A DNA stretch of 39,511 nucleotides from Planctomycetota bacterium (GCA_018242645.1 JAFEBN010000009.1:1-39511); one strand, 5' to 3'; numbered from the stretch's first letter, positions 8,289 to 16,756 are shown. The notes: generated by a model not told the origin, from the letters alone. Numbers and translations: made by a program.

Positions 8289-8300
8289 TGGACCACTCGA

Positions 8301-8417
8301 TCAGCCTTGCACCTGCTTGTGCTTGGGCTCTGCCTTGCAAATCACGCGCACCTTGCCCTTGCGGCGGACAACCTGGCACTGGTTGCAGATGCGACGAACG
8401 CTCGCTTTAACCTTCAT
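8301..8417 (-). CDS. rpmJ: Ribosomal protein bL36, zinc-binding form
   Basis: A 38-residue protein beginning [20 protein letters not shown] and ending KHKQVQG. The zinc ligands of the C+ form are all present: Cys11, Cys14, Cys27 and His33 (one residue later than usual because of a single inserted residue after Cys27). It binds 23S rRNA late in 50S assembly. It lies between the glycosyltransferase gene and rpsM, the normal place before rpsM, with a promoter-like sequence just upstream. ATG 8417 is the only sensible start. Confidence 0.95.
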   Translation of the reverse strand: MKVKASVRRICNQCQVVRRKGKVRVICKAEPKHKQVQG

Positions 8418-8478
8418 GAGACACCCATTCCTGCTTGCTTGTGCAATCCCGGAACGGGCCGAGCCCGACCGGGTCGAA

Positions 8479-8507
8479 ATACTAGGCAGGACCCGACCAA
8501 AAGTCAG
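8479..8507 (-). promoter_or_regulatory. Predicted sigma70-type promoter for rpmJ-rpsM-rpsK
   Basis: On the minus strand CTGACT (8502-8507) and TAGTAT (8479-8484) match the -35 and -10 consensus at 4 of 6 positions each, with an ideal 17-base spacer. The -35 includes the TGA stop of the glycosyltransferase gene. The -10 sits in GCCTAGTATTTCG, repeated exactly before rplQ. It would start transcription of the alpha-operon part of the cluster. Confidence 0.5.
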
Positions 8508-9265
8508 CCGCGGGAAGGGCCGGAAGGCCGCTTCCCGCCCAGGAATTTGTAGCGGTAGAGCCGGGCCAGGTGGCGGATGTACCGAACCTGTTCCTTCAGG
8601 CTGAGCTTGCTCTCCCCCCGCTTGCGGTCCGCGAAGTGGATCGGGACCTCATCGGGGGCACGGAAAGGGCCCTTGACGAGCATTTCGAGCGCGATCTTGT
8701 AACCGATGGGGTTGAGGTCCCGGGTGGCCTCGAAATCGACCCGTCGCATGGCAAAGAAGCCGGACATGGGGTCCGAAAGCCGGGTCAGCGGGCGAGCGAG
8801 CGCCGTGGCAAACAGGCTGTTGGCACGCCGGAAAATGGTCCAGGATTCGTCGAGCGTACCGCCCTGGACATACCGCGATCCGAGCACGAAATCCGCGCCG
8901 GCTCGGAGCTTGGCGAGCATGGCGGGAATCGCCTCGGGCGGGTGGCTCAGGTCCGCGTCCATCACGACGATGACCGGCGCTTTCGCGAGGCGGCAGCCGT
9001 GAATGACCGCCGAGGACAGGCCCCGTTCGGTTGTTCGGACTTCGAGTCGAACCGAACGCTTGTTCAGTGATTTCACAGCCGTATCGGTGCCGTCGTTGCT
9101 GTTGTCGTCGACGATGATGACTTCCGCATCGGGGACGGCTTGATGAACGCGCTGCACCAGTTCGGGGATATTGGCCGCTTCGCGAAAAGTGGGCACGACC
9201 ACCGACACGGCCGGCGCGAGCGATTCCGCCGTGCGTGCGACCTGTGCTGCAACCTGGGTGGACAT
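8504..9265 (-). CDS. Family 2 glycosyltransferase, polyprenyl-phosphate mannosyl/glucosyl transferase type
   Basis: A GT-A fold enzyme of the dolichyl-phosphate-mannose synthase type: [18 protein letters not shown] (about 19-36), [12 protein letters not shown] (about 49-60), and the metal/sugar motif [14 protein letters not shown] (about 100-113), then GSRYVQGG and [11 protein letters not shown]. There is no C-terminal membrane domain, so it resembles the soluble DPM1-like or GtrB-without-helices group. It would move a hexose from a nucleotide sugar to a polyprenyl phosphate on the inner membrane face. Its place inside the ribosomal cluster between infA and rpmJ is unusual; codon use looks like that of its neighbours. 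AAGGAAGAG before ATG 9265 supports the start. Confidence 0.85.
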   Translation of the reverse strand: MSTQVAAQVARTAESLAPAVSVVVPTFREAANIPELVQRVHQAVPDAEVIIVDDNSNDGTDTAVKSLNKRSVRLEVRTTERGLSSAVIHGCRLAKAPVIVVMDADLSHPPEAIPAMLAKLRAGADFVLGSRYVQGGTLDESWTIFRRANSLFATALARPLTRLSDPMSGFFAMRRVDFEATRDLNPIGYKIALEMLVKGPFRAPDEVPIHFADRKRGESKLSLKEQVRYIRHLARLYRYKFLGGKRPSGPSRG

Positions 9266-9356
9266 GCGTGCTCTTCCTTCGGCTGAGGCCGGAGCGAAGA
9301 TGGCGGCGGTCGGAAATGCGGCGCGCGTGGCGCGGGCACCGACCCCTTCAGAGCGA

Positions 9357-9581
9357 TCAGTGGCGGAAGGTGATGCGGGCTTTCGAGAGGTCGTACGGGC
9401 TCATCTCGACGGTGACCTTGTCACCCGGGAGGATGCGGATGTAGTTCATGCGCATCTTGCCGGAGACATACGCGAGCACTTCGGTCTTCTGCTCGTTGGG
9501 CAGACGGACCTTGAACATCGCGTTGGGAAGCGCCTCGGTGACTTCTGCCTCGAACGTGAACTTGTCGTCCTGTTTGCCCAT
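9357..9581 (-). CDS. infA: Translation initiation factor IF-1
   Basis: A single OB-fold protein that blocks the A site of the 30S during initiation. [40 protein letters not shown] and [17 protein letters not shown] cover almost the whole family profile. It has 74 residues, two more than E. coli. It lies 36 bases downstream of secY; map and adk, often found between these two genes, are absent. ATG 9581 is preceded by GGGAG. Confidence 0.97.
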   Translation of the reverse strand: MGKQDDKFTFEAEVTEALPNAMFKVRLPNEQKTEVLAYVSGKMRMNYIRILPGDKVTVEMSPYDLSKARITFRH

Positions 9582-9617
9582 GAATCTCCCGGTGGAACCG
9601 TTTCTTGTTTCAGTGAA

Positions 9618-11024
9618 TCAGCCGCGCGGACCGCGGAACTTGGGACCGCCTTCTTCGCCTTCGGAGAGGAAGCCGGCGTAGTTACGCATCAGGAGCTGGG
9701 CCTCGACCTTCTGGAGGAAGTCCATGCAGACCGAGACGACGATCAGCAGGCCGGTGCCGCCGAGGAACTGCGTCACGGTCGGGGGTACGCCGAAAGCCTT
9801 GTTGACGACAACCGGCAGGATGGCGATGACCGAAAGGAAGGCGGCCCCGACGAAGGTAACGCGGGTGATCACGGTCTCAAGGTATTCCGCCGTGCGCGGC
9901 CCGGGGCGCAGGCCGGGAATGAACGACCCGTGCTCCTTGAGCTGCTTGCTCATGTCCTGCGGGTTGAACTGCACGGTGATCCAGAAGTAGCTGAAGAAGT
10001 ACACCATCGCGATGTACAGCACGACATAGAGATATTCGCCCTGCGTGAAGTTGATCGAGAGGAACTGGGTGAGGTGGTAGAAGAACCCCTGCGAAAGCCC
10101 GTTGCGATTGACATACGCGTTGACCTGCTCGTGCGACCAGGCGAAGAGCACGCTCGGGAACATCATCAGCGAGCTGGCGAAGATGATGGGCATCACGCCG
10201 CCGTGGTTGATACGGAGCGGGAGATAGCTCTTCTGACCTCCGAAGACGCGCCGGCCACGCGTGTGCTTGGCCTGCTGCACCGGGATTCGTCTCTGCGCGA
10301 CCGTCATCAGCACCGAGCCGCCGACCACGATGAGGAAGCCCATGCAGAGCATGATCAGGCCCATCCAGCCCATCTTGTCCGAGTTGGCCGGGTCGAAGTT
10401 GGCTTGCGCGTCCTGGATGGCGCGGGGCATGCTCGCGAGGATGCCCGCCATGATGATCATGGACACGCCGTTGCCGATGCCGAACCGGTCGATCTGCTCG
10501 CCGATCCACATGAGGAAGATCGTGCCGGCCGTGAGCGTGGCGATCGCCATTGTCCACCACAGCCCGCTGTTGACATACTGCGGCTGAATCAGATTGCCCG
10601 CGCGGATGTACGAAATCCAGCCCGCGCCCTGGATGATGCAGAGCACGACCGTGAGGTAGCGCGTCCACTCCATCACCTTCTGGCGTCCGGTCGGTCCTTC
10701 TTCCTGCAGCTTCTTCAGCCGCGGCGAGACGGTCGACACGAGCTGGAAGATGATGCCCGCCGTGATGTAGGGCATCACGCCCAGGCCGAAGATCGTCGAG
10801 TGCGAGAGCGAGCCGCCGGAGAACATCGTGACGAAGTCCGCGACACGACCGAAGGCGGAGCTGCTTTCAGACGCGTTGCGGAACTGGCGCGCGAGCTCTT
10901 CCTGGTTCACGCCCGGCAGCGGGATCCAGTGCCCGACGCGGAACACCAGCAGCATGGCGAACGTGAACAGGATCTTGTTTCGAAGATCCCGGATCGAGAA
11001 GACGTTTTTGATGGTCGAAAACAT
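9618..11024 (-). CDS. secY: Protein translocase subunit SecY
   Basis: Channel-forming subunit of the SecYEG translocon in the inner membrane, family topology ten transmembrane helices. The N terminus RNKILFTFAMLLVFRVGHWIP, the plug/TM2 region MFSGGSLSHSTIFGLGVMPYITA and the loop MDFLQKVEAQLLMRNY near the C terminus are recognisable. At 468 residues it is slightly longer than E. coli, mainly in loops. It stands in its usual place after rplO, but a strong hairpin and a perfect TTGACA lie in the 142-base gap upstream, so it may also be transcribed separately. Confidence 0.97.
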   Translation of the reverse strand: MFSTIKNVFSIRDLRNKILFTFAMLLVFRVGHWIPLPGVNQEELARQFRNASESSSAFGRVADFVTMFSGGSLSHSTIFGLGVMPYITAGIIFQLVSTVSPRLKKLQEEGPTGRQKVMEWTRYLTVVLCIIQGAGWISYIRAGNLIQPQYVNSGLWWTMAIATLTAGTIFLMWIGEQIDRFGIGNGVSMIIMAGILASMPRAIQDAQANFDPANSDKMGWMGLIMLCMGFLIVVGGSVLMTVAQRRIPVQQAKHTRGRRVFGGQKSYLPLRINHGGVMPIIFASSLMMFPSVLFAWSHEQVNAYVNRNGLSQGFFYHLTQFLSINFTQGEYLYVVLYIAMVYFFSYFWITVQFNPQDMSKQLKEHGSFIPGLRPGPRTAEYLETVITRVTFVGAAFLSVIAILPVVVNKAFGVPPTVTQFLGGTGLLIVVSVCMDFLQKVEAQLLMRNYAGFLSEGEEGGPKFRGPRG

Positions 11025-11110
11025 TCGTGTCTCAGGAATCGGTCAGTGGTCCTGCGAGTGGCAGAGCAATGTCAAGTGTATTCCGCGCGGAAGTCGCCCT
11101 GCGGAAACAA

Positions 11111-11140
11111 ACGACCCCGCGATGCGGATCGCGGGGTCGT
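11111..11140 (-). terminator. Strong hairpin between rplO and secY
   Basis: ACGACCCCGCGAT and ATCGCGGGGTCGT form a perfect 13-base stem with a 4-base loop. On the minus strand it is followed by TTGTTTCC, an interrupted T tract, so it may be a partial terminator or attenuator inside the spc operon. A TTGACA (11070-11075, minus strand) follows but lacks a matching -10 box. Confidence 0.6.
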
Positions 11141-11166
11141 GGACGAACATGTGATCGGCCGATCGG

Positions 11167-11799
11167 TCACTCGGCGGCGGGCTTCTTGGCCGGCTTCGCG
11201 GCCTTGTCGCCTTCCTCTTCACCCTCGTCGTCAGCGACCTGCTTGGGCTTGGACGAGCGCTTGAGCTTCTTGGTCAGGTTCTTTGGCGTGCGATCCTCGC
11301 TGGTGAGGTCGATGCCGCGAACCTTGTCGCGACGCGTGCCGGTCTGCTTCACGCTGCCGCCGGCCTGCGTGATGAGCTGGGCAGCCTTGGCCGAGACGCG
11401 GGAGGCCTCGACGTTGAGCTTGACCTTGAGCCCCTCGTCGCCGACGGCGCCGAGAATCTTGAGGTCGCGGCTGTCGTCGCGGACCAGGCCGGCCTGCTGG
11501 AGGGTCTGGACGTTGACCGTGCCGCCCTTGGCAAAGGACGGGTGCGCGAGGATCTCGCGGAGGTTGACGATCCAGAACTCGGTCCGGAACGCGGCGTTGG
11601 TGAAGCCGAACTTGGCGAGGCGCCGGAAGTAGGGCATCTGACCGCCTTCGAACGAACGCTTGGAGGCGTGGCCCGAACGCGAGCTGGCGCCCTTCTGGCC
11701 GCGGCCCGACTGCTTGCCGTGGCCCGAGCCTTCGCCGCGACCGACGCGCTTGCGCTTCTTGTAGCGGCCGGCCTTGGCGGTGATGTCATGGATCATCAT
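11167..11799 (-). CDS. rplO: Ribosomal protein uL15, with acidic-basic C-terminal extension
   Basis: Early-assembly 50S protein. The glycine-rich N-terminal arm KRVGRGEGSGHGKQSGRGQKG and the block GGQMPYFRRLAKFGFTN are diagnostic. It has 210 residues against about 145 usually. The extra sequence is a low-complexity tail after about residue 150 with DDEGEEEGDKAAKPAKKPAAE at the end, likely disordered. rpmD (L30), usually between rpsE and rplO, is absent: the gap there is only 33 bases. ATG 11799 or the adjacent ATG 11796 can serve as start. Confidence 0.95.
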   Translation of the reverse strand: MMIHDITAKAGRYKKRKRVGRGEGSGHGKQSGRGQKGASSRSGHASKRSFEGGQMPYFRRLAKFGFTNAAFRTEFWIVNLREILAHPSFAKGGTVNVQTLQQAGLVRDDSRDLKILGAVGDEGLKVKLNVEASRVSAKAAQLITQAGGSVKQTGTRRDKVRGIDLTSEDRTPKNLTKKLKRSSKPKQVADDEGEEEGDKAAKPAKKPAAE

Positions 11800-11832
11800 G
11801 GGAGAAACCCTCTGGGAAATTGCTCAGTGAAA

Positions 11833-12543
11833 TCAGGCCTGCGTGGCGCCCTCGGCCGGAGCGGCATCGCCCCCGCCCTGCTGCTGCTGCTGTCCGGCAT
11901 CGCGACCCGCGCCGCGACGACCGCCGCGACCGCCCTGACCGCCGCGACCGCCGCGACGCTCCTGACCGATGGTGTTGACGGGGCCCTTCATCTTCTCGCC
12001 CTTGGAGGAGGAGACGAAAGCCTTGCCCTTTTCGATCTTCTTCTCGATATCGGTGCTGTCGATCTTGATGCCGCGGGCTTCGGCGACTTCTTCGCGACGG
12101 CGGAGCTGATCGATACCGTCGAAGCAGGCCTTGACGATGTTGAACGCGTTGGTGTTGCCGTAGCACTTGGTGAGGCAGTCGGTGATGCCCGCCATTTCAA
12201 GGATGGCGCGGATGGTCGAGCCGGCCACGACGCCCGTACCGGGAGAGGCCGGGATCAGGCGGACCTTGGACGCGCCGAACTTGCCCTCGACCTCGTGGGG
12301 GAGGGTGCGGCCGGCCATGGGCACCTCGGACATGGCGCGCTTGGCGTACTTCTGGGCCTTCTCGACGGCCTGGGGCACTTCGTTGCTCTTGCCGTAGCCG
12401 AAGCCGACGCGGCCCTTGCGGTCGCCGACGACCACGAGCGCGCCGAAGCTGAAGCGGCGGCCGCCCTTCACCGTGGCGGAGGTACGGAAGACACCGACCG
12501 TGGTGGACTCGATAGAACTTGCTTCGTCAAGAATCTCGGGCAT
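11833..12543 (-). CDS. rpsE: Ribosomal protein uS5, with Gly/Arg/Gln-rich C-terminal tail
   Basis: 30S protein at the mRNA entry site, involved in decoding accuracy. VVGDRKGRVGFGYGKSNEVP, the RNA-binding loop and VIPASPGTGVVAGSTIRAIL-like C-terminal domain are present (residues about 20-165). The 236 residues exceed the usual 165-170; the rest is a disordered tail rich in RGG-type repeats followed by five Gln and an Ala-rich end. RGG/Gln tails can bind RNA, but that role is inferred here. It lies between rplR and rplO. Confidence 0.95.
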   Translation of the reverse strand: MPEILDEASSIESTTVGVFRTSATVKGGRRFSFGALVVVGDRKGRVGFGYGKSNEVPQAVEKAQKYAKRAMSEVPMAGRTLPHEVEGKFGASKVRLIPASPGTGVVAGSTIRAILEMAGITDCLTKCYGNTNAFNIVKACFDGIDQLRRREEVAEARGIKIDSTDIEKKIEKGKAFVSSSKGEKMKGPVNTIGQERRGGRGGQGGRGGRRGAGRDAGQQQQQGGGDAAPAEGATQA

Positions 12544-12579
12544 GGCTTTCTTCCTGCGGCGCCGGTGCGCCGCGATTGA

Positions 12580-12942
12580 TCAGAACTTGAGACCACCCTT
12601 GCGTGCGGCGTCGGCCAGGGCCTTGACGCGACCGTGATAACGGAAACCCGACCGATCGAAGACGACAGCGGTCACGCCCTTGCTCTTGGCCCGCTCGGCC
12701 AGCAGCGTGCCCACGGCCTCGGCGGCCTTGGAGTTGCCGGTCTTGTCGGCCTTGAGCGCCTTGTCGGCCGTGGAAGCGGCGACGATGGTGCGGCCCGCCA
12801 GATCGTCGATGATCTGGGCGTACATGTGGTTGAGCGACTTGTAGATGCTCAGGCGGGGCTTCTGCGTGGTGCCCGAGATCCGCTTGCGGAGGCCGATGCG
12901 CCGGCGGGCGCGACGAACCTGCTTGTTGACTTGCTTGTTCAT
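12580..12942 (-). CDS. rplR: Ribosomal protein uL18
   Basis: Binds 5S rRNA in the central protuberance together with L5. [35 protein letters not shown] and the C-terminal [20 protein letters not shown] are conserved. The 120 residues are normal. It follows rplF in the spc order. MNKQVNKQV is a short repeated N-terminal peptide. The call is certain. Confidence 0.97.
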   Translation of the reverse strand: MNKQVNKQVRRARRRIGLRKRISGTTQKPRLSIYKSLNHMYAQIIDDLAGRTIVAASTADKALKADKTGNSKAAEAVGTLLAERAKSKGVTAVVFDRSGFRYHGRVKALADAARKGGLKF

Positions 12943-12977
12943 GGCTGACTCTTTCGCACTGTGACGGATCTTCCGGC

Positions 12978-13547
12978 TTACGCGCCGAACTGCTTGCCCT
13001 GCTTGCGCTTGATGGTTTCTTCGGCGTACTTGATGCCCTTGCCGTTGTAGGGTTCGGGCTTGCGCTTGGCCCGCATGGCCGAAGCGAACTGGCCGACGAG
13101 CTGACGGGAAACGCCCGAGACCTTGATCGGGGTGAGTTCACCGACCTGCTTGTCGACGACCACCGTGAGGCCCTCGGGAATCGGCATGAGGATGGCGTTC
13201 GCCAGACCGACGGTGAGCTTGAGGTTCTTGCCCGCGACCGAAGCCGTCCAGCCGGTGCCGACGACCTGCATGGTCTTCTCGTAACCCTTGGTCACGCCCT
13301 CGATCATGTTGCGGATGAGCGCGCGGGTGGTGCCCCACTGCGCCTTGGCATCGGCGTCGTTGATGGTGCAGCCATCGGCGAGGCTGACCTTGATGGCCTT
13401 CTCGCTCTCGGCCCAGGTCACCTTGACCTTGGGGCTGGCGACGAGCTTGTCCTTGCCCTTGGGGCCCTGCAGCTCGACGGTGTTGCCGCTCACCGACACC
13501 TTGATGCCGGCGGGGACTTCGATGGGCTTCTTACCGATACGGGACAT
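12978..13547 (-). CDS. rplF: Ribosomal protein uL6
   Basis: 50S protein near the factor-binding centre, built of two similar domains. [20 protein letters not shown] starts domain 1, and the C-terminal signature is [20 protein letters not shown] with GK near the end. The 189 residues are slightly longer than the usual 177-180. Domain 1 carries a charged insertion around [17 protein letters not shown]. Normal spc order between rpsH and rplR. Confidence 0.97.
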   Translation of the reverse strand: MSRIGKKPIEVPAGIKVSVSGNTVELQGPKGKDKLVASPKVKVTWAESEKAIKVSLADGCTINDADAKAQWGTTRALIRNMIEGVTKGYEKTMQVVGTGWTASVAGKNLKLTVGLANAILMPIPEGLTVVVDKQVGELTPIKVSGVSRQLVGQFASAMRAKRKPEPYNGKGIKYAEETIKRKQGKQFGA

Positions 13548-13613
13548 GATCTGAACTCCTGGGCGTGCGGCTCGCGGATGTGATCCGGCTTCCGCCGATG
13601 TGTGACCTTGGGA

Positions 13614-14012
13614 TTACTCGACCGTGCAGAGAAGTTCGCCACCGATGCGCTGCTCGCGGGCCTTGCGGTCGCTGAGCACGCCCTTGCTGGTGGAGACGAT
13701 GGCGATACCGAGGCCCTGCATGGGCTTGGGGAGAACGTCGACGCTGCGGTACATGCGCCGGCCGGGCTTGCTCATGCGCTCGAGGGAGTGCATGAGAGGC
13801 TCGCCGCCGGTGGTGTACTTGAGACGGATCTTGATCTGACCCTGGCGGCCGTCGTCGATCACGTCGAAGCTCTCGATATAACCCTCGTCCTTGAGGACGT
13901 TGGCGATACCGCGGCAGACCTTGCTGTTGAGGCAAGTGACGGCCTTGGCCTTGATGTGGACCGCGTTCCGGATCCGGGTGAGCATGTCCGCGATGGGGTC
14001 GCCGATGGACAT
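13614..14012 (-). CDS. rpsH: Ribosomal protein uS8
   Basis: 30S platform protein that binds helix 21 of 16S rRNA; in E. coli it also represses the spc operon. MSIGDPIADMLTRIRNA fixes the start at ATG 14012, although the frame stays open upstream through rpsN. The C-terminal STSKGVLSDRKAREQRIGGE signature is present. 132 residues is normal. It follows rpsN after a short gap. Confidence 0.97.
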   Translation of the reverse strand: MSIGDPIADMLTRIRNAVHIKAKAVTCLNSKVCRGIANVLKDEGYIESFDVIDDGRQGQIKIRLKYTTGGEPLMHSLERMSKPGRRMYRSVDVLPKPMQGLGIAIVSTSKGVLSDRKAREQRIGGELLCTVE

Positions 14013-14029
14013 CGTGTGTACCTCTTTCC

Positions 14030-14215
14030 TTACCAGCTGGCCTTGCGCATGCCCGGGATCTTTCCTTCCAGGGCGAGTTTGCGGAGCATGATGCGTGAGA
14101 TGCGGAACTTGCGATAGACGCCGCGGGCGCGGCCGGTCAGTTCGCAGCGACGCACCACGCGGGTGCTGAACTTGGGGGTGCGATTGCTCTTTGCAACCTG
14201 AGCTTTGGTCGCCAT
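14030..14215 (-). CDS. rpsN: Ribosomal protein uS14, short form without zinc site
   Basis: A 61-residue protein of the short (type Z) S14 shape: [20 protein letters not shown] in the middle and ELPGVKKASW-like [11 protein letters not shown] at the end. The four zinc cysteines of the short form are not kept: Cys24 remains, but positions 27, 40 and 43 are Thr, Ser and Met. It is thus a zinc-free variant of the short type. Its ATG overlaps the rplE stop in TAATG, which suggests translational coupling. Assembles late in the 30S head near S3 and S10. Confidence 0.95.
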   Translation of the reverse strand: MATKAQVAKSNRTPKFSTRVVRRCELTGRARGVYRKFRISRIMLRKLALEGKIPGMRKASW

Positions 14216-14916
14216 TACCTGGCCTCCGGCTTCTTGAACGGCATGCCGAGCTGCTCGAGAACAAAGCGGCTGCGGTCCTTGGTGGAACGGGCGAAGCAGA
14301 CGTTGATGTTCATGCCGTGCGTGAACTGCGCCTCGGCCATGTTGATCTCGGGGAACACGCCCTGCTCGGTCACGCCGGTGGCGTAATTGCCCTGGCGGTC
14401 GAAGGCCGTGTCGGACAGCCCGCGGAAGTCCTTGATACGGGGCGTCGCGAGATTGATGAATCGGTCGAGGAAGTGCCACATGCGGTCGCGCCGGATCGTG
14501 ACCATCGCCGACGACTCGTAGCCCGCGCGGAGCTTGAAGTTGGCGACGCTCTTCTTGGCCTTTACGACCACCGGCTTCTGACCGGTCACCTTGGTCAGCG
14601 TGTCGAGGACCTGCGCCTTGACGTGCGGCGGGATCTTGGTGCCCTCGATGTGCCGTCCCATGTTGACGTTCAGGACGATCTTCTCGAGCTTGGGCATCGC
14701 CATGGGGTTCTTGATGCCGAACTTCTCGGCGACCAGGGCGCGGACTTCCTGCTCGAACTTGACCTTCAGACGCGGGGGCGTCTTGGGGCCGGTGTCGACC
14801 GGGGCGTCGTCGTGCTTGGCCTTCTTGGCCCCGCCGTCTTTGCCCTGGGGCTTGGAGCCGGCGGGTCTCCCCTGCGGCTTGCCCTGCTTCTGCTGCTTGT
14901 CTTGATCGCTGGACAT
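14215..14916 (-). CDS. rplE: Ribosomal protein uL5, with N-terminal extension
   Basis: 5S rRNA-binding protein of the central protuberance that touches the P-site tRNA. The conserved part begins near residue 50 ([18 protein letters not shown]) and includes [35 protein letters not shown] and [11 protein letters not shown]. The first 45 residues are a Lys/Gly/Gln-rich, probably disordered extension not found in the usual 180-residue protein. No internal start in the extension gives a canonical protein. TAATG overlap with rpsN downstream. Confidence 0.96.
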   Translation of the reverse strand: MSSDQDKQQKQGKPQGRPAGSKPQGKDGGAKKAKHDDAPVDTGPKTPPRLKVKFEQEVRALVAEKFGIKNPMAMPKLEKIVLNVNMGRHIEGTKIPPHVKAQVLDTLTKVTGQKPVVVKAKKSVANFKLRAGYESSAMVTIRRDRMWHFLDRFINLATPRIKDFRGLSDTAFDRQGNYATGVTEQGVFPEINMAEAQFTHGMNINVCFARSTKDRSRFVLEQLGMPFKKPEAR

Positions 14917-14930
14917 GGTGGTTCTCGTGC

Positions 14931-15284
14931 TCAGTGGGGCTTTTTGGTCTTCTGACGGCCGCCCTTGTGGAGGACGGAAAGTTCCGAGCCGCCCTTGGCC
15001 GCCACGCGGACCTTGGAGCCGTCCGCCTTGGTGACGAAGCGGACGCGGGAGGGCTTGCCGTCAACGACGGGGCTGACGTTGGAAATGTGGATGGGCATCT
15101 CGCGCTGGACGATGCCGCCCTGCGGAGCGGCCTGCGTCGGGCGCATGTGCTTGACACGCATGTTGACGCCCTTCACGTAGACGCGGCTGTGCTTGACATC
15201 GACGCGGACGATCTCGCCGGTCTGGCCCTTGGCCGAACCCGAGCGGACATACACCGTGTCGCCTTTGCGGACGTGCGCTGGCAT
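14931..15284 (-). CDS. rplX: Ribosomal protein uL24
   Basis: Assembly-initiator protein of the 50S with a KOW motif: [20 protein letters not shown] at residues 4-23, followed by [15 protein letters not shown] and [15 protein letters not shown]. At 117 residues it has a normal size with a short basic tail. It starts 2 bases after the rplN stop, so the two are tightly coupled. Confidence 0.97.
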   Translation of the reverse strand: MPAHVRKGDTVYVRSGSAKGQTGEIVRVDVKHSRVYVKGVNMRVKHMRPTQAAPQGGIVQREMPIHISNVSPVVDGKPSRVRFVTKADGSKVRVAAKGGSELSVLHKGGRQKTKKPH

Positions 15285-15286
15285 GG

Positions 15287-15673
15287 TTAGACGACCTCCG
15301 TCGCGAGAGAAACGATCTTCATGTAGTTCTTCTCGCGCAGCTCGCGGGCGACCGGCCCGAAGATGCGGGTTCCCTTGGGGTTGCCGTCGTCCTGGATGAG
15401 GACCACGGCGTTGGAATCGAACTTGACGTACGAGCCGTCGGCGCGGCGCGTCGGCTTGGTGGTGCGGACGACGACAGCCTTGGACTTGTCGCCTTCCTTC
15501 ACATCCGAACCGGCGAGGGCGCGCTTGATCGAGACGAACACGCGATCACCGACGTTGGCGGTGCGCCGGGTGAAGGCGCCGCTGGCGGTCGAACCGCCGT
15601 ACACGCGGATGACATAGGCGATCTTGGCGCCCGAATTGTCCGCGACTTCGCATCGTGTTTCTTGCTGCAGCAT
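15287..15673 (-). CDS. rplN: Ribosomal protein uL14
   Basis: 50S interface protein that makes a bridge to 16S rRNA and is the docking site of the silencing factor Rsf[18 protein letters not shown], the loop with [20 protein letters not shown] and [20 protein letters not shown] are family signatures. It has 128 residues, a few more than the usual 122 because of a small insertion near [13 protein letters not shown]. Normal order between rpsQ and rplX. Confidence 0.97.
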   Translation of the reverse strand: MLQQETRCEVADNSGAKIAYVIRVYGGSTASGAFTRRTANVGDRVFVSIKRALAGSDVKEGDKSKAVVVRTTKPTRRADGSYVKFDSNAVVLIQDDGNPKGTRIFGPVARELREKNYMKIVSLATEVV

Positions 15674-15710
15674 GGTTGGGTCTTCTTCGTCGGGTGCGGT
15701 CAGCCGGGGA

Positions 15711-16067
15711 TCAGACGATTTCCTTGGCGCTGGCGAGGGCCGTCGCGGCGGCGGAACGACGCTCCACCACGCGCACCAGGCGCCAGAACTTGGTCTTGCT
15801 CATCGGGCGGCACTGCGCCACCTCGACGACGTCGCCGAGCTTGCTCTCGTTCTTCTCATCGTGGATGTGGAGAACGGTGCGCTGGCGGATGTACTTGCCG
15901 TACTTGGGGTGCATCGCCTGGTAAGCGATGACGACCTTGCGGGTCTTGTCGCGCTTGTCGGACTCGACGACGCCGATCTTCGTGCCCTTGAGCTGAGACG
16001 ACAGCTGGGACGACGCATCGCCGGAGGCGGCAGAGGGCTTGGCGGCTTTGGAGGTGCTGGTGGCCAT
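15711..16067 (-). CDS. rpsQ: Ribosomal protein uS17, with N-terminal extension
   Basis: Primary 16S rRNA-binding OB-fold protein. The core begins near residue 26 with [20 protein letters not shown] and includes [20 protein letters not shown] and [17 protein letters not shown]. The first 25 residues are a Ser/Ala/Lys-rich extension, and about 15 residues are added at the C terminus; total 118 against about 85 usually. Order rpmC-rpsQ-rplN is normal. Confidence 0.96.
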   Translation of the reverse strand: MATSTSKAAKPSAASGDASSQLSSQLKGTKIGVVESDKRDKTRKVVIAYQAMHPKYGKYIRQRTVLHIHDEKNESKLGDVVEVAQCRPMSKTKFWRLVRVVERRSAAATALASAKEIV

Positions 16068-16097
16068 TCGTTTCTTTCCCTGGACGGTCTATCGCGA

Positions 16098-16304
16098 TTA
16101 CTTCTTGCTGGCGAGCTGACGGGCGCGGAGCTCGGTGTTGAGCCGAGCGATGGTGCGACGGGTCTTCTTGAACTGGCTCGTGTCCTTGACCTTCTCGGTC
16201 ACGGTCTGCGAACGCAGGTCGAAGAGCTTCTTCTGAAGGCTGACGAGCTCGTCCCTGAGCTGCTGATCCTGGAATTTCTTGACATCGATCGTTTCGGACT
16301 TCAT
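16098..16304 (-). CDS. rpmC: Ribosomal protein uL29
   Basis: Small helical protein at the tunnel exit, part of the docking site for SRP and trigger factor. DVKKFQDQQLRDELVSLQKK and TRRTIARLNTELRARQL match the family. 68 residues is normal. It lies between rplP and rpsQ, as expected. Confidence 0.96.
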   Translation of the reverse strand: MKSETIDVKKFQDQQLRDELVSLQKKLFDLRSQTVTEKVKDTSQFKKTRRTIARLNTELRARQLASKK

Positions 16305-16336
16305 GACTCACTCCAAACGCTGTTCCAGAATCTCGA

Positions 16337-16756
16337 TTAGACGCGGACACGCCGGCCGACGAAGCGGGTCTTCACCGGCATCTTCATCGCCACGCGGACG
16401 AAGGCCAGTTTGGCCGTCGCCTCGGGCACGCCCGCGATCTCAAACAGGATGGTGCCGGGCTTGATGCGGGCCGCCCAGTACTCGACGTCCGCCTTGCCGG
16501 TGCCCATTCGGGTTTCCAGCGGCTTCTTGCTGATCGGCTTGTCCGGGAAGACGCGGATGAACAGCTTGCCTTCGCGCTTGAGGAAGTGCTGTGCCGCGAC
16601 GCGACCGGCTTCGATCACGTTGCCCGGGAGCCAGGCGCCGTCGAGCGACTGGAGGCCGTAATCGCCGTAGGCGACGTAGTTGCCCTTGGTCGCCTTGCGA
16701 TCACGGACCCGGCGCTGCTCCTTGCGGTACTTGACTCGTTTTGGCATCAAGGCCAT
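16337..16756 (-). CDS. rplP: Ribosomal protein uL16
   Basis: 50S protein near the A-site tRNA and peptidyl transferase region. MPKRVKYRKEQRRVRDRKAT and the block FIRVFPDKPISKKPLETRMG followed by GKADVEYWAARIKPGTILFE are diagnostic. 139 residues. Two starts are close: ATG 16756, with GGAG eight bases upstream, and ATG 16747, which gives the usual MPKR start; the first is favoured by the ribosome binding site. Confidence 0.97.
   Translation of the reverse strand: MALMPKRVKYRKEQRRVRDRKATKGNYVAYGDYGLQSLDGAWLPGNVIEAGRVAAQHFLKREGKLFIRVFPDKPISKKPLETRMGTGKADVEYWAARIKPGTILFEIAGVPEATAKLAFVRVAMKMPVKTRFVGRRVRV

Noticed and set aside
9171..11264. 697-codon open frame antisense to infA and secY
   Set aside because: It is the GC-driven shadow of well-conserved genes on the other strand, is very rich in His, Arg, Asp and Glu without motifs, and has no ribosome binding site.
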